From positions 1,364,001 through 1,428,000 of the forward strand of contig JBAJFG010000140.1 in assembly GCA_037903475.1 (NCBI GenBank): a stretch of 64,000 nt of DNA. The letters are read 5' to 3'. The notes beneath the pieces were generated by a model. It was given only the letters and a program-made list of their open reading frames with translations, was not told the DNA's origin and did not search any database. The position numbers were made by a program, and so were the translations under genes. Position 1 is the stretch's first letter. Each line of letters starts with the position of its first letter. Below are positions 46,214 to 58,200 of the stretch, one piece after another. The stretch comes from Ancylostoma caninum (taxonomy: Eukaryota > Nematoda > Chromadorea > Rhabditida > Ancylostomatidae).

Positions 46214-49200
46214 CTAAAGTCGTGGCGGCGAGTGTCTTCGGCAAACGGTGCGCGTAACGTTGCCTTCGGCATCAACCGTCTCAAACTGTTCCTCCAACGG
46301 TAACTCACGCACCCGCTCCTCGCTCTCGGTACCGGTAAACGTTACGTGGCTCAATATTGGGTCACGCACCTGAAGACATATACAAATTATTATCTGCTTA
46401 TAAGCTGGTATAAGTCAAATCAATTTGTTCACCATCTTTACTACGCACTATCGGGTAATATAGCGCAGTACCTACGGATTTTTCGAAATAAAACGAAGCA
46501 AGGGATCCCCTTTTTCCGTTTTTTTTTCGTCAGAAGTCAGTTCATTTCGCTGATTACAAGAGATCAGCATGACAACCGGTTGGAGGGAACAACCTTTATG
46601 AGATGAATTTGAAAGAGGAAACGTATCAAAACTGTTTATTACGTACAGTCCTTGTCGAAAAGATAGACGGATTCCTTCTGTCACTCAGAAATGCGGCGGG
46701 ACATGAACGATGGATGCGGAGAGTGCATTCTCCAAGTGAGAGGGTCCAGTAGGTCCCACCGCGATTCTACGACCGCGACGATATGAAACCGCACGCGCAA
46801 TCCGTCTATTTTTTCGACAAGGACTGTATTTTGTGCGCCAAAGAACACATTTGCGGACAAAGTCGGATCGGGCGCCCTCTGTGAGCTAATAGACTGTAAA
46901 ACCCAAGATGCGCGAAATTACACCACTCATATGGATTCACTTGCCGAGTAAGGTATGCTTTTTGGTGCCTAAAAAGGTCGGAGCTGCTCTCGCGGTTCAG
47001 TGGACGATAACATCATATTGACAATGTTCTCATGGAGGCTTGTCTTCTAAGGGGTGTAATTTAGAGTTTTGTTGCTGTGAAGGCTCGTTGGATAAGTGGC
47101 ACGAGTAGGCATTTGCGCTTTTTTTTACAAATAAGAATTTTATATGCTCACCCGTGTTTCTACTCTGCGTGAGATGGTCTGCACAGTTCCGTCTGGTGCG
47201 ATGGCTGTTGTTTCAAAGGTGGTCAATGTGGTCGGATAGTCGCGGAGCATCGTGTCCATCTCGCCACCAAGTGAATCCTTGTCATCATCGTCGTGTTCTT
47301 GGTAAGTGCCCACCTGAAACAGAATTTCTTGAGAAGAATACAGTAATATTCCAGAAAGAGTTACGTTGATGCAAAAAAGGAACAAAAACCTCCGCATTTC
47401 ATATGGGTCTCGACAGGAAAACAAACTTACGGTGTCTCCGCTAAGCAATGCATGTGTGTCTTGACTGGTCATGTCTTGGCTGGCGCCTTCAAGTAGCGAG
47501 TCTCTTTCATGAGGTATGTTCTCTAAGGAGTCTCTCACACTTTCCTCGAGACGAGTTATCACCTAGAATAGGTATTTTTTCCTAACTTTTTCTAAGCTGG
47601 CTTAAAAAATTCTGTAACAATTGTGGAAGTTCCACCCATTGATCTTAGGCAAAAGCTCGTCTGCTATCGCATGTACGACTGCATCTGCACTACGCCTGGT
47701 TGTAAAATCTGCCCTGGCGGCAGAAGAGGTTACTGCATGATTCCAGGTGCTATCTACCTGATATCGTGTAAAGAATGCGGCGCTGAGTACATATATTGGG
47801 GAAACGAGTAGGCCACTCTGTATCCGCATTAAAAAATATCTGGATGGCAGAAATAAACATTGCCCTTCCACAGCCCTGGGTGGTCACAGGCTACGGTACC
47901 ACAACGAAGTCGATTTTCATGTTCAGATCAGTATCTTGGAACAACAAATTCGAATCACGGCGCACAAAGCCCTTTAGGCATTCTGGACCCGTGCCAGGAA
48001 TTCAGAAATGAACCGCAAGGAGGAGTGCCTCTCCATCCTAACTCGCCGGAACTCAATCCGTACTTAAGGCACCTCTTTTAAGGTCAGTTCGGCACTTTAC
48101 TACCTAAACGCCAGCCAGCAGTGGCCACCCTCCACAACATGGAGCAATAGTAAGGTACGGTTACCCAACTCGCACTTATACCATGTGATCAGAAAGTAGG
48201 ATTAGAAAATTTTCTGTAGACTAGCTAGACGTTTGTCCGAATGAATCGCTGTCGATTTCACCCTTCCAGACTCTGACGAAGGCGAACTCGCCGGAACATT
48301 AGCCGTTAATAAAGAAAATCACAACCTCGTGTACAGCTCCACATCGCTAACCTAACTTTCTCATTATAGGAGTGTCAAAATTAGGATTGCCAATACACAT
48401 GGAAAGTACTAAAGCGCAGCAGCTTTTTTTTTTTGATAGTGTCGGCCACTACCTACCGCAACACAGTGCGACGTAAGCGCGCGATGCGCTTACGTCGCAC
48501 TGTGTTGCGGTAGGTAGTGCAATAAGTGTGTTTTCTGCCAACATTAGAAAAATCGAGTGCACATGCGACAAATACCCGAGATCATGGGGAACTCGACTGG
48601 TTTGAGTTGCTGAAGAAGTTACTCATACACCGTGAAATTGCCGAGACCATGCAACAACGACATCGCGGTGCAGATATTATAGATAAATTCATCGTCAGTA
48701 CGCCAAATAACCCCCAATTCCAACTCATTGAAATTTTTGGTTTCCTTCCCTCAGAAATAATACTGCAGTTTTGTTGAATTTCATTCTTTTAAGCTACCCA
48801 GGGCTTCCTTTTGCCCCTAACAAATAAATTAAAAAAAATAATAGTAAAAGTCGATGCCACGTGAACGATGGCGATGTAGTGTGCTAAACTCCTTGTCGAA
48901 TGTAGCAACCCTGCACGTTATCGTTTTCAAGATAAAAGTCAGCACGTATAATCAATTTTTTTCTGTTTCTTCTGTTTTTTCTCGTCTTTTGCTGTTCATC
49001 TGTCGATTTGGTAAATTTTCATTCTATTCTGTTGTTTCAAAGGAAAGTTCCCCACTCACCTCATACTCGGCTAAAGAAGACGCTTCACTGTCCCGCTGAG
49101 TACGCGCTTCAACGCGCTCGTAGGACGGTTCAAGTGAGTCAGTGCTTGTTTCGAGAAGTGGGATCGCGGCGGCGATGGGCTCACGTTCCAGTGAGTCCAC

Positions 49201-52200
49201 CGGCGACGCGATCGGCGTTGCTGCTCTAAGGTCTTCTTCGTCAATTGGTCTTGTTTTTACTTCGGTTTCCTGCAACAAAAAAAAAACAACAGCTATCAAA
49301 CAAAAGAAAATTGAAATAGTACAATGTACCACAGCAAACAGATATCGTTAAACACTCACTGAATGATCATCCTCGTCATCATCACGCACGCTCATGTCTT
49401 CTACTTCAGATTCCTCTCGAATCTCAGGTAGCATGGCGACTTCCTCTTGAGGAGAAAGATTTGCGGTTAGTTCTTGCTCGAGTTTTTCGAATTCAGCCAG
49501 TGAGCTGACTGAGCCTTCACCTGATCCACTACCACTGCACTTTAGTTTTCCAGCGGCGTACAGCTCAATCTCACTGGCACTAAGGCTGCCTTCTCCTCGA
49601 TTGATCACGACTTGCTCCAAACGCTCGAACTCTTGGAGACTGGTCAACGACACGTTGTCGCTAGACACGTGTTTATACTTTCCCACCAATGCCAGGGTGT
49701 CTGACGGTACTCCGACGGACGAATTCCCACTGCCGTTGATGGAGTCGACATCTTCGGGTTCTTCTTCGACAGTTTCCAGCTCACCCTCAGTCATGGGAGT
49801 TTCCTCCATTGGTGGGCAAATCACAAAGCCTTCTTCGGTGTCGCTTGTTCTCTCCTTAGCAGAGTCATCAGATGATGATGGTGATTCCATTGCCTGCCCT
49901 TTCTCCACGTGTTCTTCGGACTCATCACTGGTTTTTGCGGGGGAAGCACTGGATCGCTGAGACGTGGTGTCCCTGAAAATTTCTAATTAATGCATAAAAC
50001 TATATAAAAACAAGAAGTCGGGAGTGCAAACCTTTTCTCGGCGGGACTGCTTTTCACTGACAACTTATCCAGCGAATCAGTCGATCCAGATGCAGGTTCG
50101 TAAGCGGAAGTGAGATCTTCAACATCAGCAACAGCTTCGATATCTCCTTTGCCTTGATGTATCACCGTATCGGCGTGGCTTCCAGATGACATATCAGAAA
50201 GCTGGCGAGAGTAGGACTTGTCGTATTGGCTATCACTCGTGGATTCGGTCTCTGCGGATCTCCTTTCTGCGGATTTCTCTTCGCTTGTCTTTGTAGCAGT
50301 TTTCTCATCGGGTCTCTCCACAAAAACGAAGTAATCTTCGTCCTCCTCAGTCTGACGAGTAGGTGGAACGGGAGAAACAGGACGACCCGGGTCCATGTGA
50401 GGAGCCAGGAGCACGCCGCTTGGACTCGTGGCTATGGTCGCCTCTGACTCCTCTTCCTCCTCTTCAATTGTGACTTGAAGCGGTACGTCAGGCGTGGACC
50501 TGGCAGTGTCGTCCACAGTGAAATGTCGTATTACTGGAACAGTGTCTTCGAAATCCTGGTTTGCGGTGAATTGTCGATCAGAATCAACTGGAGACAGTAT
50601 AGCCAGCGGCGTCACACTTCCTTGTCGTTCTTCGGCTTCGCTCAGTCGACTGGTGGCTCCACTTGCTGCCGTTGTGTATTCTGACTCCTGGGATGTCCAT
50701 TCTTGCGCTGAATCATATGTGTCCTGTGATGTCACGCACGTATCATACTGATCATCCTTTGAATGTTCCGTTGCGGTGTGGTAGACGTTCGATTCTGATG
50801 TTGACGTGAGCGTCTTCGCATCCTCGTGGGGTTCCATGGCAGCATTTATCACTTCGTCGACGAGCTGACGCGCCGCTCGTCCGATTTCGTGTTCTTCATC
50901 AGCTTCGTGCTCGTAATCGGTTTCATCTATAACCCCCAGCTGATCTTCTCCCTGTACAGAGGGTACTTTCTCTCGACGCTCTCCAGCTAAAATATCCAAT
51001 TTTTCTTGAAGATCCGAGTGATAATCAATCTCATGTTCCATCGCTACATCGCTGTGTGATTCCTGCTTCAAGATTTTCTGGGGAGATTGCACAGACTGGA
51101 GACTCGCATTCGATTCTGCCTCTTGAATTAGTTCTTGTGTCAGTTGACTGGAGAAGTCCTCGAGGACTTCACCCTTGTTATCGTAGACCTTCCATTCGTC
51201 ATCACCAGCAATCGAGTGTTGCTCATCGGGATACGATGATGGCGTATGTGCGGATTGCTTTTCAGGTGACTCTAATTCTACTGTGTCTGAGAATCTCATT
51301 TTGACAACATTTTCTAGAGCTTCCTCTTCTAGCAAGTGGAGGGATGGTTGCGTGGTTAAACGGCAAGCTGCAATGTCATCGGAATCCTTAACCGTATCAA
51401 TTTGCTGGGATTCACAGGTTGGCGACGAAAGTGGTTGCTCTTCCTGAAGTTCTTCATAATCCTTTGACTCTATTACATGTGGTCCTTCTCCTTCTGTAGG
51501 AATTACATGCTCTTCAAGCCTTGCATGCAAGTCCGGCGTCAATGTGATGCTTTCAGAATGGATTTCTTCCTTGTCCTTCTCAGAAGAAGGTGGCTCTAAC
51601 TTTGTCGGCGAAGAAAGTGGCTGTTCCTCCTGTTCAATTGCGTAGTCGTCAGATTCAATGATATGTGGCTGTGATTCTTCACCTGTTGGGCTATACACAC
51701 CGTGTTCTTCTTCGATGACGAGCGGGTGAGGTTCAGGAGCAATGGTGATGCTTTCACCGTGGGTGTCCGCTCGAACTTCCTTAGACATAGGTGCCTCTAT
51801 TTTCGTAGGAGAAGAAAGAGGCCCTTCCTCCTGATGAACCAAGTACTCATCAGATTCGATGATATGTGGTTCCTCACCTGCTGCAATATACGTGGGATGT
51901 TCTCCTTTGAGGATAAGCTGAGATTCAGGAGCAGCGGTAATGCTCTCGGCGTGTGCATCCACCCTATCTTCATCGAGCGTAGGTTGCTCCGTCGTCATAG
52001 GCGAAGAAAGGGGCCTTTCCTCCTGCTGAAATTCGTACTCACCAGACTCAATAATATGTGAAACCGGTTTCTCGGCTACTGGTCTGTACACAGCATATTC
52101 TTCTTCCAGAACTAGGTGGGATTCAGGGGCAGCGGCTATGGTTCTGACCCCGGTTTCCGCCCGATCTTCTTCAACCGTAGGTTGCTCCATCTTTGTAGGC

Positions 52201-55200
52201 GAAGAAAGAGGCCTTTCCTCCTGTCCAACAGCGTAGTCCCTCGATTCGATGATATGTGGCTCTGGTTCGACGGGTTCTGGGCTGTACACAGCAGGTTCTT
52301 CTTTAACGACTAGTTGGGATTCAGGAGCAGCGGTCATTACCTCGACATGTTTCTCCACCCCACCTTCTTCAGAAACGAGTTGCTCTATCATTGTTGGTGA
52401 AGAAAGAGGCCTTTCCTCTTGCTGTATAGCGTATTCATCAGATTCAACAGTGTACGGCTTCTTGTCGAACCTGATCTCCTCTTCCTCATCCATAGTGTCT
52501 ACATCAGTGATAAACTGGTAAGTAGACTCGGATTTACCATCACCTTCTTCGTGGCAGACGATAGAGCCAGCAGCTGAACCTTGTGGTTCCTTCTTCAAAA
52601 CCGAGTCATAGGCAGCAGAAACGCCCATGGCTGCAAGTGCAACAGGAGCTACAACTGCTCCTCCAGCGATCTTTGCTGCTTTTGTTGCAAATCCGGCAAG
52701 CTTGTCGCCGAATGACGGACTTGTTGAATCCTTGCTCGGTGACTCCCATTCTTTTGTAACAGGTGCTCCCTCGGTTACATCCCCTGGTAAGTCAAGAGTT
52801 GATGGGATGGCTGCAGCTTCCTCATCTCTCAGAGGTTCGCGACGCTCATGCATCAGAATGTCCTCAGGGGTTTCCGGCTTCTCTTCGTACGTAGTTGTTA
52901 CTGTCGTCACGGTTTCAGTCACTGTCGGGAACTCTTCATGGGTGATCTCCTCACGCGAGATCGAGCTGACTGGTGATTCTGCCGCCTTCGGAGACTCACG
53001 CTCCACAGGCCTCTCGATTTCTTCTGGGCTTTCCTTCTCCAGATATTTCTCGAATTCTTCTGGAGTGTGCGGCTTCTCTTCGTACGTAGTTGTTACTGTC
53101 GTCACGGTTTCAGTCACTGTTGGGAACTCTTCATGGGTGATCTCCTCACGCGAGATCGCGCTGACTGGTGATTCTACCGCCTTCGGAGACTCACGCTCCA
53201 CAGGCCTCTCGATTTCTTCTGGGCTTTCCTTCTCCAGATATTTCTCGAATTCTTCTGGAGTGTGCGGCTTCTCTTCGTACGTAGTTGTTACTGTCGTCAC
53301 GGTTTCAGTCACTGTTGGGAACTCTTCATGAGTGACCTCCTCACGCGAGATCGCACTGACTGGTGATTCCGCTGCCTTCGGAGACTCACGCTCCACACGC
53401 CTCTCGAATTCTTCTGGGCTTTCCTTTTCCAAGTACTTCGATATGTGTCCTGGGGCCTCGAATTCCATGCGACGCTCGATGTCGCTGGGCGTTTCCGCAA
53501 GTTTGGAAGGCTCTTCCAAACCCTCAGGCTTCCCTTCACCCTCCTTTGTTAAAGCTTCGTAGGCAGCAGTGGCACCCATTGCTGCAAGTGCAACAGGAGC
53601 CACAACAGCTCCTCCGGCGATCATTGCTGCTTTTGTAGCAAAGCCGGCAAGCTTGTCGCCGAATGACGGACTTGTTGAATCCTTGCTCGGTGACTCCCAT
53701 TCTTTTGTAACAGGTGCTCCCTCGGTTACAGCCCCTGGTAAGTCAAGAGTTGATGGGATGGCTGCAGCTTCCTCATCTCTCAGAGGTTCGCGACGCTCAT
53801 GAATCAGAATGTCCTCAGGGGTTTCCGGCTTCTCTTCGTACGTAGTTGTTACTGTCGTCACGGTTTCAGTCACTGTCGGGAACTCTTCATGGGTGATCTC
53901 CTCACGCGAGATCGCGCTGACTGGTGATTCTGCCGCCTTCGGAGACTCACGCTCCACAGGCCTCTCGATTTCTTCTGGGCTTTCCTTCTCCAGATATTTC
54001 TCGAATTCTTCTGGAGTGTGCGGCTTCTCTTCGTACGTAGTTGTTACTGTCGTCACGGTTTCAGTCACTGTCGGGAACTCTTCATGAGTGACCTCCTCAC
54101 GCGAGATCGCACTGACTGGTGATTCCGCTGCCTTCGGAGACTCACGCTCCACACGCCTCTCGAATTCTTCTGGGCTTTCCTTTTCCAAGTACTTCGATAT
54201 GTGTCCTGGGGCCTCGAATTCCATGCGACGCTCGATGTCGCTGGGCGTTTCCGCAAGTTTGGAAGGCTCTTCCAAACCCTCAGGCTTCCCTTCACCCTCC
54301 TTTGTTAAAGCTTCGTAGGCAGCAGTGGCACCCATTGCTGCAAGTGCAACAGGAGCCACAACAGCTCCTCCGGCGATCATTGCTGCTTTTGTAGCAAAGC
54401 CGGCAAGCTTGTCGCCGAATGACGGACTTGTTGAATCCTTGCTCGGTGACTCCCATTCTTTTGTAACAGGTGCTCCCTCGGTTACAGCCCCTGGTAAGTC
54501 AAGAGTTGATGGGATGGCTGCAGCTTCCTCATCTCTCAGAGGTTCGCGACGCTCATGAATCAGAATGTCCTCAGGGGTTTCCGGCTTCTCTTCGTACGTA
54601 GTTGTTACTGTCGTCACGGTTTCAGTCACTGTCGGGAACTCTTCATGGGTGATCTCCTCACGCGAGATCGCGCTGACTGGTGATTCTGCCGCCTTCGGAG
54701 ACTCACGCTCCACAAGCCTCTCGATTTCTTCCGGGCTTTCCTTCTCCAGATATTTCTCGAATTCTTCTGGAGTGTGCGGCTTCTCTTCGTACGTAGTTGT
54801 TACTGTCGTCACGGTTTCAGTCACTGTCGGGAACTCTTCATGAGTGACCTCCTCACGCGAGATCGCACTGACTGGTGATTCCGCTGCCTTCGGAGACTCA
54901 CGCTCCACAGGCCTCTCGATTTCTTCTGGGCTTTCCTTCTCCAGATATTTCTCGAATTCTTCTGGAGTGTGCGGCTTCTCTTCGTACGTAGTTGTTACTG
55001 TCGTCACGGTTTCAGTCACTGTCGGGAACTCTTCATGAGTGACCTCCTCACGCGAGATCGCACTGACTGGTGATTCCGCTGCCTTCGGAGACTCACGCTC
55101 CACAAGCCTCTCGATTTCTTCTGGGCTTTCCTTCTCCAGATATTTCTCGAATTCTTCTGGAGTGTGCGGCTTCTCTTCGTACGTAGTTGTTACTGTCGTC

Positions 55201-58200
55201 ACGGTTTCAGTCACTGTCGGGAACTCTTCATGAGTGACCTCCTCACGCGAGATCGCACTGACTGGTGATTCCGCTGCCTTCGGAGACCCACGCTCCACAG
55301 GCCTCTCGATTTCTTCTGGGCTTTCCTTCTCCAGATATTTCTCGAATTCTTCTGGAGTGTGCGGCTTCTCTTCGTACGTAGTTGTTACTGTCGTCACGGT
55401 TTCAGTCACTGTTGGGAACTCTTCATGGGTGATCTCCTCACGCGAGATCGCGCTGACTGGTGATTCTACCGCCTTCGGAGACTCACGCTCCACACGCCTC
55501 TCGATTTCTTCTGGGCTTTCCTTCTCCAGATATTTCTCGAATTCTTCTGGAGTGTGCGGCTTCTCTTCGTACGTAGTTGTTACTGTCGTTACGGTTTCAG
55601 TCACTGTCGGGAACTCTTCATGAGTGACCTCCTCACGCGAGATCGCACTGACTGGTGATTCCGCTGCCTTCGGAGACTCACGCTCCACACGCCTCTCGAT
55701 TTCTTCTGGGCTTTCCTTCTCCAGATATTTCTCGAATTCTTCTGGAGTGTGCGGCTTCTCTTCGTACGTAGTTGTTACTGTCGTCACGGTTTCAGTCACT
55801 GTCGGGAACTCTTCATGAGTGACCTCCTCACGCGAGATCGCACTGACTGGTGATTCCGCTGCCTTCGGAGACTCACGCTCCACAGGCCTCTCGATTTCTT
55901 CTGGGCTTTCCTTCTCCAGATATTTCTCGAATTCTTCTGGAGTGTGCGGCTTCTCTTCGTACGTAGTTGTTACTGTCGTCACGGTTTCAGTCACTGTCGG
56001 GAACTCTTCATGAGTGACCTCCTCACGCGAGATCGCACTGACTGGTGATTCCGCTGCCTTCGGAGACTCACGCTCCACAAGCCTCTCGATTTCTTCTGGG
56101 CTTTCCTTCTCCAGATATTTCTCGAATTCTTCTGGAGTGTGCGGCTTCTCTTCGTACGTAGTTGTTACTGTCGTCACGGTTTCAGTCACTGTCGGGAACT
56201 CTTCATGAGTGACCTCCTCACGCGAGATCGCACTGACTGGTGATTCCGCTGCCTTCGGAGACCCACGCTCCACAGGCCTCTCGATTTCTTCTGGGCTTTC
56301 CTTCTCCAGATATTTCTCGAATTCTTCTGGAGTGTGCGGCTTCTCTTCGTACGTAGTTGTTACTGTCGTCACGGTTTCAGTCACTGTTGGGAACTCTTCA
56401 TGGGTGATCTCCTCACGCGAGATCGCGCTGACTGGTGATTCTACCGCCTTCGGAGACTCACGCTCCACACGCCTCTCGATTTCTTCTGGGCTTTCCTTCT
56501 CCAGATATTTCTCGAATTCTTCTGGAGTGTGCGGCTTCTCTTCGTACGTAGTTGTTACTGTCGTTACGGTTTCAGTCACTGTCGGGAACTCTTCATGAGT
56601 GACCTCCTCACGCGAGATCGCACTGACTGGTGATTCCGCTGCCTTCGGAGACTCACGCTCCACACGCCTCTCGATTTCTTCTGGACTTTCCTTCTCCAGA
56701 TATTTCTCGAATTCTTCTGGAGTGTGCGGCTTCTCTTCGTACGTAGTTGTTACTGTCGTCACGGTTTCAGTCACTGTCGGGAACTCTTCATGAGTGACCT
56801 CCTCACGCGAGATCGCACTGACTGGTGATTCCGCTGCCTTCGGAGACTCACGCTCCACACGCCTCTCGAATTCTTCTGGGCTTTCCTTTTCCAAGTACTT
56901 CGATATGTCTCCTGGGGCCTCGAATTCCATGCGACGCTCGATGTCGCTGGGCGTTTCCGCAAGTTTGGAAGGCTCTTCCAAACCCTCAGGCTTCCCTTCA
57001 CCCTCCTTTGTTAAAGCTTCGTAGGCAGCAGTGGCACCCATTGCTGCAAGTGCAACAGGAGCCACAACAGCTCCTCCGGCGATCATTGCTGCTTTTGTAG
57101 CAAAGCCGGCAAGCTTGTCGCCGAATGACGGACTTGTTGAATCCTTGCTCGGTGACTCCCATTCTTTTGTAACAGGTGCTCCCTCGGTTACAGCCCCTGG
57201 TAAGTCAAGAGTTGATGGGATGGCTGCAGCTTCCTCATCTCTCAGAGGTTCGCGACGTTCATGAATCAGAATGTCCTCAGGGGTTTCCGGCTTCTCTTCG
57301 TACGTAGTTGTTACTGTCGTCACGGTTTCAGTCACTGTCGGGAACTCTTCATGGGTGATCTCCTCACGCGAGATCGCGCTGACTGGTGATTCTGCCGCCT
57401 TCGGAGACTCACGCTCCACAAGCCTCTCGATTTCTTCTGGGCTTTCCTTCTCCAGATATTTCTCGAATTCTTCTGGAGTGTGCGGCTTCTCTTCGTACGT
57501 AGTTGTTACTGTCGTCACGGTTTCAGTCACTGTCGGGAACTCTTCATGAGTGACCTCCTCACGCGAGATCGCACTGACTGGTGATTCCGCTGCCTTCGGA
57601 GACTCACGCTCCACAGGCCTCTCGATTTCTTCTGGGCTTTCCTTCTCCAGATATTTCTCGAATTCTTCTGGAGTGTGCGGCTTCTCTTCGTACGTAGTTG
57701 TTACTGTCGTCACGGTTTCAGTCACTGTTGGGAACTCTTCATGGGTGATCTCCTCACGCGAGATCGCGCTGACTGGTGATTCTGCCGCCTTCGGAGGCTC
57801 ACGCTCCACAAGCCTCTCGATTTCTTCTGGGCTTTCCTTCTCCAGATATTTCTCGAATTCTTCTGGAGTGTGCGGCTTCTCTTCGTACGTAGTTGTTACT
57901 GTCGTCACGGTTTCAGTCACTGTCGGGAACTCTTCATGAGTGACCTCCTCACGCGAGATCGCACTGACTGGTGATTCCGCTGCCTTCGGAGACTCACGCT
58001 CCACAGGCCTCTCGATTTCTTCTGGGCTTTCCTTCTCCAGATATTTCTCGAATTCTTCTGGAGTGTGCGGCTTCTCTTCGTACGTAGTTGTTACTGTCGT
58101 CACGGTCTCAGTCACTGTCGGGAACTCTTCATGGGTGATCTCCTCACGCGAGATCGCGCTGACTGGTGATTCTGCCGCCTTCGGAGACTCACGCTCCACA

